A stretch of DNA of 34,762 nucleotides, from assembly GCA_024196135.1 (NCBI GenBank), contig JAMQCK010000238.1, forward strand, positions 1 to 34,762, read 5' to 3'. This stretch comes from Pleurotus ostreatus/Saccharomyces cerevisiae fusant. Taxonomy: Eukaryota > Opisthokonta. The position numbers and the translations under genes were made by a program. Shown in pieces: positions 20,242-28,903 of this stretch; position 1 is the first letter of the stretch; every line of letters starts with the position of its first letter. Under the pieces are notes generated by a model. It saw only the letters and a program-made list of their open reading frames with translations. It had not been told where the DNA came from and made no database searches.

Positions 20242-21068
20242 GAGGCCTGGTGCTGGCGGTAGGTGGTAGAGGTGAGATGAATGAAAGGAACGCCCGTGGA
20301 CCGAAGGGGGATGCGCCTAGGGAGCGAGAGCGGATGGGCGCAGGGAAGGAGGCCGCGAACGAGGTATGTCGGCGGTCTGTGAAGCCGCCGCGCCACCAAG
20401 TCTGGAGCGCAAGTGCCTCAGACGACGCTCGAACTGTCGAACGAGGACGTTATCCGTGATACTTGCGCAATCAGGGAGTGAAGGAGAAGGTAGGGACTGG
20501 TCTGCGAGCAAGAGGTCGTCAAGCAAGAGGACCCAACGACCGTGAAGACGGTGGGAAGCAAGGTGCTTTGAGTTTGCCAGCGGGTGAATCGTTCTGATCA
20601 GGTCAGCCCGCGCTGATCAGCCGACCTCTCGGCCGCCTTGCTCCCAAACGACTCCCAGGAGCGGCTTGCTCCAATGAACGCGTTGCGAGGGCAAGGAAAC
20701 CGCATTCGTGACGCGCCTGAAGGCAGGGGAGGGAGCAGGGGGATCTGCAGGCAGGCGCTCAAACGAAACGTGTTGTGGCACAAGGACTCGGAGGCAGAAT
20801 ACAAGGAACACAGAGATGGCTATCATGTTGATCAACGAGCTGCACCGTCCTCGTCCAGCAGTACAGGACTGTCTCCTGCTTCCTGAGGCTGCTTCACGGT
20901 CATAGAGCACATTCCCAAACGACAAAGGACTGCATGGGGCATGTATTTTCGTGGGGCATATGCGAGTGCGGTACAAGCGATAGCGGGGCGGGGGCCGTAT
21001 GTGTCTCCCCAGTATGATACAGCATATCATATACGTCTGCTACTCCGAATGGCGAGAACGCGCTGCGT
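20242..21068. other. Spacer upstream of membrane protein B, downstream of eL37
   Basis: This stretch should contain the membrane protein B promoter and the eL37 3' end. No reading frame here has domain support and I see no repeat. Confidence 0.45.
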
Positions 21069-22012
21069 CTACTCGGCGGAAGCACGGACGCGCTTCTTGG
21101 CCACGGTGTTTTCCCTGGTGGATTGAAGACGGATGTAAGGTTGATATTAGGGTGGGTGAAGCGGAGAGTCGAGGGAGATCGAAGGCAGCGAGGACGCGAG
21201 ATGTTGTGGAAGGTAGGGAAGGAGGATTTGGAAAGAAGATGTCTCATCAGCTGCGATTCTCTTCTCTATCGAGTAGGAATACGCACCGGAAGCCATTCTT
21301 GAACCGCCGGGAGACCGTCTTGAGGTAGCGCATACGGCCGGTACCAGTCGTCTTGCGGCGCTTGGCCTTCTGGCCCCACTCAAACGAGCGAATCTTGGCG
21401 GAGGGGTAACCGCACGAGGCGCAAGCTGGACAGAGCGTCAGCAAAGGAATTCGTATATTTTGTGTGGAAAGGAGTTTTCGACTGGACGCGATCGCAGGCG
21501 AATCGCGCCAGGACAGAGGAAGCGAAATGATCGGGGGACGCGACAGGCCCAGGAAAATCGGTACGCACTCTTGTGCTGCCTGTGGAACGCACGCAGCCCG
21601 CAGCGGCGGCAGAGCGTGTGCGACTTTGTGTGCCGCTTACCGAAGGACGAGGTACCTGTGCACAATCGTCAGCCGAAAGCCCGCAAGAAAAGCAGCACAC
21701 AACGCACCTTTCGTCTAGGAACAAGAGCGCGCAATCGTCAGCATCGTGTCTCGTCGCGCGCATACCCGTGCATGGCGATCGTCAGGGCGTATCCCTTCTA
21801 GCTCTATCCCATCCCCAAGTCGGTCTGGATCCATAGCACGACTCGCGGACGCGATACACCCAAATCCCCCGACCCGTCATCCGGTCCCCCTACCACTCAT
21901 CCACCCTCCATCTCGCTCTCAACCGCTCCAAATCGCCCCGTTCGACCGCCATTACGCTCCCCAGCACACCCCCGACGCATCGCAGCAGCACGGGCGGGCA
22001 TGGACTCACCAT
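21069..22012 (-). CDS. RPL37: 60S ribosomal protein eL37
   Basis: Five exons: 22012-22010 (ATG only), 21714-21708 (7 nt), 21655-21569, 21425-21287 and 21114-21069, giving 93 residues, the normal length for fungal eL37. The sequence is unmistakable: [18 protein letters not shown], the zinc-binding pattern CRRC...[40 protein letters not shown] and the ending KKRVRASAE. eL37 is a zinc-ribbon protein of the large ribosomal subunit bound to 25S/5.8S rRNA. The first intron (295 nt, GTGAGT to CCTAG) directly follows the start codon; the second exon supplies only ACGAAAG. The other introns are 52, 143 and 172 nt, longer than in neighbouring genes, as is common for ribosomal protein genes. Confidence 0.96.
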
Positions 22013-22568
22013 CTTTTGAGTTGGACGCCGATCTTGAGGGTGGTGCGCTGTGTATCCGTCCGCGGGGGCGAAATTTCCCACGTGAGGGCCGTGCCTAATA
22101 GGTGTCAATAGTGTCGCGTGGGCTCGGGGGTTGCCGAGGAGGGTTGAACTCGCGGGCTTCCTGCTTGTTTGGTGGGTTGTATGGAGCCCGGTGAGAGCAG
22201 ATGCGCGAGATGTATGTGATATACGGACATATTTGATCTTCGTGTATGTCTTCGGACGTTTCAACCCCTTTGAGGTCGAGCAACCCGAGTCTCGCAAACT
22301 TCATCGTCGTTCGCCGACCAAGTTCGTGTGAGAAGGGACCATTGTCCAGGGTACTTGGTCATCATGATACATAAGTATAGAACATCGTGATACAACAGCG
22401 GACCTATGCAAATAAATACTCGGTTTGGCCTCTATCATCGCGGTCGTGCTCTTCGTGGACAGATATAGTCGTTCGCGTTCGTCGCCGTCGTGCATTTTGC
22501 AACGGTCATGTACGAGCCCTCAGCCTGTGGAGGCTAGACGCCTCGCTTCAGAGTCACCACGCTTTCGC
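22013..22568. other. eL37 promoter region and 3' end of the Bud6/Aip3-like gene
   Basis: Both neighbours read leftward. Other than the E-box I find no clear element, and the short reading frames here have no support. Confidence 0.45.
22079..22084 (-). promoter_or_regulatory. CACGTG E-box upstream of eL37
   Basis: A palindromic CACGTG lies 67 nt upstream of the eL37 start codon. Such sites are bound by bHLH factors (Cbf1 type) in fungi. Functional relevance here is inferred only from position. Confidence 0.25.
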
Positions 22569-23443
22569 CTAAGCAGCACCCGGCGCCAGCCTCGACCCCT
22601 GCCTCCGCTGCTGCTCCCAAGCACCCTGCCGTCGCTGCAGGCCCTGCAGGAGGCGGTAGATGACAGTGCGGACGTTCGGCATGTGACGCGCGAGGGTATC
22701 TGGCGAGGGGTCATCGGCGAGGCATTGCTCGAGGGCGGTGCGCAGCTCGTTGGGGACGTGGTGGATGTCGCTGGGTGGGCGTGTGAGTGACGGCTATACG
22801 GGTATGCGACGGACACCAGGACCCGCCAAGGGCGGAAGTGACCGCTTACAGTACTGTCGCCGATAGAAAGACTACACTCACCTCAAATCAATATTATGGT
22901 ACGCGAACGCGTGCACGGCGAGGTTGAAGTCCGTCCCAACGCGCACGTAGGCGTCGCTGACCTGCGTGTCCGTCGCCGCGCCGACGGCCCACTGCGCGAG
23001 CACTTCCTGCAGGTCCTTCGTCGCGAGGAGGAGGTAGCGGACGGCGTTCGGGACGTCGCCGGGCGTGCGCTGGGTGTAGGCGTACATGTTAGTCATCGTG
23101 AGGAACGTGGGCCGGGTCGAAGGAGTGGGTGGGGGACGGGTGTCCGTGGTGGGCGGTGGGATATGTTACCGGCGATCGATTTAGGGCAGAGGAGGGTATG
23201 GTAGTAGTGAGGGGTATATGGTCGGATAGGGAAGGGAATGCGGTGTGTGCAATGTCTAGTGAGGAGACGGAGCAGCGAGGTGGCACACTTATGTAGGACA
23301 CGGCGCGCACTGCTGAGAGGGGTGGAGGATCAAGAGAGCCCACTCACCGCGCTGCCATCAGACGCCCGAGACCTGATGCTGCTATGCGCGGAGTTCGAGC
23401 GCACGGGCGTGTAGTTCTGCTCGTAGTACGAGGGAGAGTCCAT
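22569..23443 (-). CDS. Short Bud6/Aip3 N-terminal-like protein
   Basis: Three exons, 23443-23348, 23069-22882 and 22770-22569, give 161 residues. After a Ser/Tyr-rich start (MDSPSYYEQNYTPVRS) comes a block containing GDVPNAVRYLLLATKDLQEV, QWAVGAATDTQVSDAYV, DFNLAVHAFAYHNIDLSDIH, VPNELRTALEQCLADDPSP and MPNVRTVIYRLLQGLQ. This is the pattern I recall for the N-terminal region of basidiomycete Bud6/Aip3, an actin- and formin-associated polarity factor; the assignment is from memory, not a search. Full Bud6-type proteins are much longer with C-terminal coiled coils, whereas this one stops right after the N-terminal block. The exon-2 acceptor (ACACCCAG, preceded by GACTAAC) was chosen for its branch site. 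The first intron is long (278 nt). Confidence 0.65.
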
Positions 23444-25505
23444 GTTGATGGGCTGATAACTGCCGGCGGTGCGAAACGAGATGAGGTGCTGGATGTAACA
23501 GGCTGGATACTGAACGCCCAACGTTTGACTGGCGGGTGGCGGGAGACAAGACAAAGTACGTCCTCAACTCTACTGAATCAAAGCCGTGCACAGTAGCAGT
23601 CCTCCCTTGCTGATTTGCGCAACTGAATACACGGGCGCTCGAACGAGTCGCAGGTCGGCGGAGAAGGACTGAGCGGATGAGTTGAGTGATGCTGTGTGAC
23701 GCTCCCGAAATGCGCGCGCCCTTTATATCTTCGCACAGACCTCGTGTTGCGACGTGTTCTGCAGGTGATCTGGCGCGCGTTGCAGCATGCTCGTGCAGGG
23801 TAGCTTCGGCGAGCGCGCGGACAGCTTTCGCGCCGTCTGCAGGGGGAGGCTGTGGGCAAGCTGTGGGAGTCACATCGCCTTTTCGGGATTGATGCCATGC
23901 CTTGTCACGCTTGTTCGACTTCGAGTGCCTGCGCCCTCCCGCGGCAGACTGCTGTTCTCCCGCGGCATGTCTGCGTCTCAGAGACCTCTATGTGATGATC
24001 AGTGCGCGGCCATTCATCCGCGGATGCGGATACAGAGGAGGGGAACCTGAAGCAGATACAATGATGTCGTCAAAGCAGTAACCTATCCAAACAGGGGGAT
24101 CAGCAGGAGACATCACGAAGGGACGCGTTTCTCCCTGCCTTCAGGCGTCTTGAGGTAGATCTTCATTATGGACGGAAGGTGATAACCTAAGCATCCGTCT
24201 GTGATGACTGATAATCTGCCCGACGCTCGGGATATCCGACAAAGAACGCTTCGCATCACATAAAGCTGGCTGCTTATGCGACAGGAACCTGAAGTTCAGT
24301 TCTGCCAGTCCCGGCGTACCGCCGTTCTAGATTTTGGTCTTACACCATCAGCAGAAGTCACCGGGAAAGCAATGGCGGGCGGCGATGATGCAGGACTTGC
24401 TGTATAGCGCACATGATGTGCTGAACGTGAGACCCTTATATCCCACGAGTAGGCTCTGCGGGTCGTTGTTCAAAGGTTCTTCTTATGAGGGAGAGCCACC
24501 GCAGCTGTGATGACCGGACGAGAGAAATAACCCTCGGCATGAGGGTCAAGAACAAGCGGGCGCTGATGGAAAACAAGCGTCATCAAACACTGTTCCGCGT
24601 TCCGATCACGAAAGTTCAACTCCATCTTAACCACATTTATACCTCGCAAGCAAAGCGCACCGACATCGACCATGAAGCGGGTGTCTGTACCTCAGTTGAC
24701 GCTCGAAAGTGCTCAGCCGAGATGATTTCGTGTCCTCGCAACAATGCCCAGGCTTTATCAGTCTAGGCTTTGAACCAGCCTGCCTCCTGGATACCGCGCG
24801 TTTGCCGGCACTCGATTCTGATGCGCCTCGTGGGTGAATCCTCTCCGCCTCTACGTCCCTTGCTCGACAGCAGATGAACGCGCGTTGTACGTGTCGGGAG
24901 GCCTACTCTCGCCACCGTAATACGACCTTCGGGGCTTGCAGCCTTTCTTCCCATCTTTCAGCCCGAGCTTCAATGTGCTCCGGACATTCAGTTGGAACAA
25001 GGAGTATGCAGTCGTTTTCCATTATCTATAGCGCTCTATGGGTTGATAACATGATTCAGGCTGCTATCCCGACACATGTACTCGAGCATAGTAGTGCTGA
25101 TACGCGTACACATTTGTGAAGACATGAGCGCGCTGAGAGCATGCTGTATAATAACGGTGGAAATACGTACATACTGAATGACCTGTGCGGCTTGATTATG
25201 TAGTAATTTGGGCGTACTACGTTGCCTAACCGGGCAGTGTGGCGCAGAATCCGAGCACACGTGCTACCCGCGTGAGCGGCCCGGGCGATCGCCGAATGAT
25301 GAGGCTGCACGGCGCTTCCGTCTCGCTTGCGTCTCACCACTGCCGAGGACATCCAGCGCTTTTACTTCCAAGGAATGAGTCTCCGGGTGCGTATCCCTCT
25401 GCATAGATATGCGTCTGCTTCTGGCGCTGACGACGACAGTACCCTACGCGCCGCGCCTCGACGGAGCAACGCCTCGAGCGTGCGGCGTCTAGCGCGAACC
25501 TCACA
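23444..25505. other. Long intergenic region (2.1 kb)
   Basis: This is the longest gene-free stretch of the window, between divergent genes (Bud6/Aip3-like on minus, F-box on plus). Frames are short (under about 115 codons), with no domain, RNA gene, terminal inverted repeats or transposase remnant that I can see. Only a TATA-like box near 23724 is noted. Confidence 0.45.
23720..23728 (-). promoter_or_regulatory. TATA-like box of the Bud6/Aip3-like gene
   Basis: ATATAAAG on the minus strand lies about 280 nt upstream of the ATG at 23443. The spacing would require a long leader, so the assignment is tentative. Confidence 0.3.
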
Positions 25506-26822
25506 ATGCTGCGCACATACTCCAAACCATCCCACATACAGATCGAGCTGATAAACTGGCTTACATTCCTCTTGGAATCTGAGCTCAGATCTATTCCCCC
25601 GGACGACACCCTCACTAGCAAGATCTTGAACCAGCTGGCCATCAACAGATCCATTCTAGCTCCCATCCGCCGTCTACCCATCGAGCTGTTATCTGAGATC
25701 TTCTTCCTCGTACTAGAAGAATCTCCCTTGCGTAGTCTTCAGGCCGCAACTACTATGTCGCACGTCTGTAGGGGCTGGCGGAACGTCACGCGTGAGCTTG
25801 GGGCATTGTGGACGAAGGTGGTCGTGGAAACCTTGGATGACTTCGAGGAGTACTGCGAGCGATTCCTTCCTATGACCAAACATCTGCCGCTTGAGCTGCG
25901 ATGCGACAACCCCGATATCATATGGGACCTATGGGATGTCATGGCGCCATACGCGTCTCGCTGGCGCCGCATCACACTCGGGGCTCGCCTGAGCATGCTG
26001 CAAGACCTCAAAGTCCTCTACATGGAGCGACTTGAGCGTTTGGTTATCTTCGCTTACGATGCGCCTATCTCCCCAAACTTCAGCGTGCCAGACTTTGTTG
26101 TCGCTCCACGTCTTCGCCACATCGGGCTCACGCTTGACGTGCTGCAGAGCGAGCGTCAGCTACACGTCCCCGTGACGCAGACGCTTACGTCCCTGAGGAT
26201 TGAGGCGATGTCACCCTTCCCCATCACGTATGTTCTACCCTTACTTCGAGAATGCGCGCAAACGCTGCAAATTCTTACCCTCACAACTCGTCACCCCTCA
26301 AATGAAACCGAGGGATCATATTCCACTGGCGCGTCCGATATATTCGACATGGCATTCCTTACCGACCTCAGAATCAACGACTCCGCCTGCGCGCTGCTCA
26401 ATCACATCGCTGCTCCTCTCCTCAAGGAGCTTGTCCTCAGTGACGTACCGGCGTATGGCTCTCGTTCGCTGCTGGGATTCTTGACTCGAAATCAAGAGTC
26501 GCGTCATCTAATCGACTTTAGGGTGTACCGGACGGAAGAGCGAGACATCGCTGTCTGGATACCCTGCCTGCGGCTCATGAATAGCGTCAGAGATCTGCAC
26601 TTCGACGAACTGTTGTCGAATGCAGACTTCTTGAAGCTGTTGACCCGTCGCCCGAATGAGCCTCCGTTGCTGCCTTCGCTGAGGAAAATCGCCATCTTCA
26701 ACATCTTTTTCAGACACGAGGAGCTGCAGGAGGTCATTCGCGACATGTGTGCGTCGAGGGCGACAATGACCACTTATTGCGGTCATAGTGCGGTGTTGCC
26801 CCTTGGCTGGTTTAAAGATTAA
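25506..26822 (+). CDS. F-box domain protein
   Basis: A single exon encodes 438 residues. A short N-terminal helical segment is followed by an F-box at about residues 50-100: ILAPIRRLPIELLSEIFFLV, then SHVCRGWRNVTRELGALWT, matching the LPxEx2xxIF...C+xWRxxxxxxxxLW pattern of Agaricomycete F-box proteins. The rest (about 110-430) has regularly spaced leucines resembling degenerate leucine-rich repeats (for example LTSLRIEAMSP, LLKELVLSDV, SLRKIAIFNI). Such proteins act as substrate receptors of SCF ubiquitin ligases; the target is unknown. This family is large and fast-evolving in mushroom fungi. The ATG at 25506 is the first in frame and leaves a short leader before the F-box. Confidence 0.9.
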   Translation: MLRTYSKPSHIQIELINWLTFLLESELRSIPPDDTLTSKILNQLAINRSILAPIRRLPIELLSEIFFLVLEESPLRSLQAATTMSHVCRGWRNVTRELGALWTKVVVETLDDFEEYCERFLPMTKHLPLELRCDNPDIIWDLWDVMAPYASRWRRITLGARLSMLQDLKVLYMERLERLVIFAYDAPISPNFSVPDFVVAPRLRHIGLTLDVLQSERQLHVPVTQTLTSLRIEAMSPFPITYVLPLLRECAQTLQILTLTTRHPSNETEGSYSTGASDIFDMAFLTDLRINDSACALLNHIAAPLLKELVLSDVPAYGSRSLLGFLTRNQESRHLIDFRVYRTEERDIAVWIPCLRLMNSVRDLHFDELLSNADFLKLLTRRPNEPPLLPSLRKIAIFNIFFRHEELQEVIRDMCASRATMTTYCGHSAVLPLGWFKD

Positions 26823-27263
26823 GCCAAAAAGCCGTGAGTAAGGTAGCGCAGTTTGCATCCTCATACTGATTGAACGAAGTTCAGATTGCGCCATTGGGTT
26901 CATGGCATCATTTCGACTTCAGTATCTGGATAAGGGACATGTCTTCACATGGCAGTGTATATGCATGAGCGCCATGTGTCCGAGGGAATGGTCGCCAGAA
27001 GCTCATCAGTCTCGACCGAGGTCGTCCGTGCCTGACCTCTCGGCACTTCTTCATCGAGTCCCCTAACGACCCGGTCGCCGACGTCGGTGACCGCACCCGA
27101 TTCCACTGGCAGGTATATAAGAGCCCGCCACCGACGCGCTCGGTCCTTTCCCATTCATCTTCACCTCCCGACTTCTTTCGTTTTTCGGTTTTGACCACCT
27201 AACTTTCCTTCCTTCTTCCCTTCCCATCGTTATCCTTACCCCACTTGTTGCTGGCCTACAAGA
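26823..27263. other. Promoter region of the GH10 xylanase gene
   Basis: It holds the 3' end of the F-box gene and, near 27114, the xylanase TATA box. I saw no clear xylanase-activator site and did not find a small gene. Confidence 0.45.
27114..27121 (+). promoter_or_regulatory. TATA box of the GH10 xylanase gene
   Basis: TATATAAG lies 150 nt upstream of the ATG at 27264, with a pyrimidine-rich stretch between it and the start, as is common around fungal transcription start points. Confidence 0.65.
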
Positions 27264-28733
27264 ATGCAGTTCATCTTCGCACTCGTTACCTTCGCGCTCT
27301 CTGTCACCCGCGCCGGCGCGGTGCCCATGGTTCGGCAGAACAGCGGTCTGAACGATTTGTTCACTGCCAAGGGCAAGCTCTTCTGGGTGCGTACCATACT
27401 TTTCTTCGTATATTGTCCGCGATCGCCCTCTTGACCGTGCTGACGATGGGCGTGATCAGGGTAACATTGGGGACAGCAACACCCTCAATATCAACAGCAA
27501 CACGAACGTGATCAAGAGCGAGTTCGGCGCGCTCACGCCCGAGAACTCGATGAAGTGGGAGTCTATTGAACGTGAGTGGCGGGGATATTTATACATATCC
27601 GAGCGGCAACTAAGTCATCCCTTTAGCCACGCAGGGCCAGTTCAGCTTCACTGGGTCCGACGCACTCGTCGACTTCGCGAACAAGAACTGTTTGCTGGTT
27701 CGTGGACACACGCTCGGTGCGTACCGAAGCGGCTCGCCGTCGCTGGCCGTACTGACCTCCCATAGTGTGGCACTCGCAGCTGCCGGCGTATGTGTCTGCG
27801 ATCACCGACGCGAAGACTTTGACTGCGGCTATCCAAAGCCACATCTCGGGCGTCGTCGGTCGCTACTCTGGTCAATTCTATGGTAAGCCACTACCATTTA
27901 CCGTCTCCACGTATGCTAACCCTTCTCTACAGCTGTACGTTTACTCGCTCGTCCTATCAGAAACTACTAACCACCTCACCTCTCACCTAGTGGGACGTCG
28001 TCAAGTACGTGCCTTCTCACTCTCACATCCGTCCCTTGCCCCCCTCTTCCCATCGCTAACTCCCCTCCAGCGAAGTCCTCAACGAGGATGGCTCCCTCCG
28101 CTCCTCCGTCTTCTCCAACGTCCTGGGCGACTCCTTCATCGCCACCGCCTTCGAGATGGCCCGCGCGGCCGATTCGACCGCGAAGCTCTACATCAACGAC
28201 TTCAACCTGGACTCCAACAACGCGAAGGTGCAGGCGATGGTTAAGCTCGTGAACAAGGTCAATGGGGGCGGGGTGAAGCTGATCGATGGGATTGGGTCGC
28301 AGACGCATTTGCAGGTGAGTCGGGGTGGTGGGTGAGGCTGTCGCGGTGTGCAGAAACAAGTGGCCGCAATCCTCGTGCATCCAGGCTAACAACACTCACA
28401 GGCTGGCGGCTCCGCCGGCGTCGCGGATGCGATCAGCACGCTTGCGTCCACGGGCTGCGAGATCGCCATCACCGAGCTCGATATCGCCAACGCGCCCGCC
28501 GCGGACTACGTCGCTGTCGCGCAAGCCTGCCTCGACGAGCCCAAGTGCGTCTCGATCACCAGCTGGGGCGTGTCGGATGCGGTATGTCTATTCGCCTTGA
28601 TTGACCATGGGCGTTATTTCTTACCTACAAACCACTTCAGAACTCATGGCGCGCGAGCGAGAAGCCGCTCCTCTTCGACGCATCCTTCCAGAAGAAGAGC
28701 GCGTACAACTCACTCGTTCAGCTTCTGTCGTAA
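27264..28733 (+). CDS. xyn10: Secreted GH10 endo-1,4-beta-xylanase
   Basis: Nine exons: 27264-27386, 27460-27571, 27627-27716, 27766-27882, 27933-27934 (2 nt), 27991-28004 (14 nt), 28071-28314, 28402-28581 and 28641-28733; the sum is 975 nt, or 324 residues. A signal peptide opens the protein ([19 protein letters not shown]). Diagnostic GH10 motifs are [26 protein letters not shown] with acid/base Glu near residue 154, [21 protein letters not shown] with nucleophile Glu near residue 259, and TSWGVSD. The spacing of about 105 residues between the two glutamates is typical. There is a catalytic domain only; no carbohydrate-binding module is visible. It should cleave internal xylan linkages outside the cell. 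A TATA box lies upstream. The catalytic motif is split over four exons, described under findings. Confidence 0.95.
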
Positions 28734-28903
28734 CCGGGTTGTTTTTGTTGTTGATAGCTGGGTCTCTTGCGTTGTACATATGCCTCGAATACAATGGGAA
28801 TAATTGGTTGGGACACATCCTACATCGTTGGAGCGGGAAGACCTTGCGAGTGAAGGTCGGGCAGGTAAAGGTTTTCTCGTGCATCTAAAACTGGAGCGCG
28901 AGC

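Noticed and set aside
25230..25290. A GC-rich stretch resembling a tRNA arm
   Set aside because: No T-loop consensus or closing acceptor stem could be found on either strand.
27883..27990. A single 108-nt intron in the xylanase instead of two introns around a 2-nt exon
   Set aside because: It shifts the frame and destroys the WDVVNE motif; two introns each with their own branch site restore it exactly.
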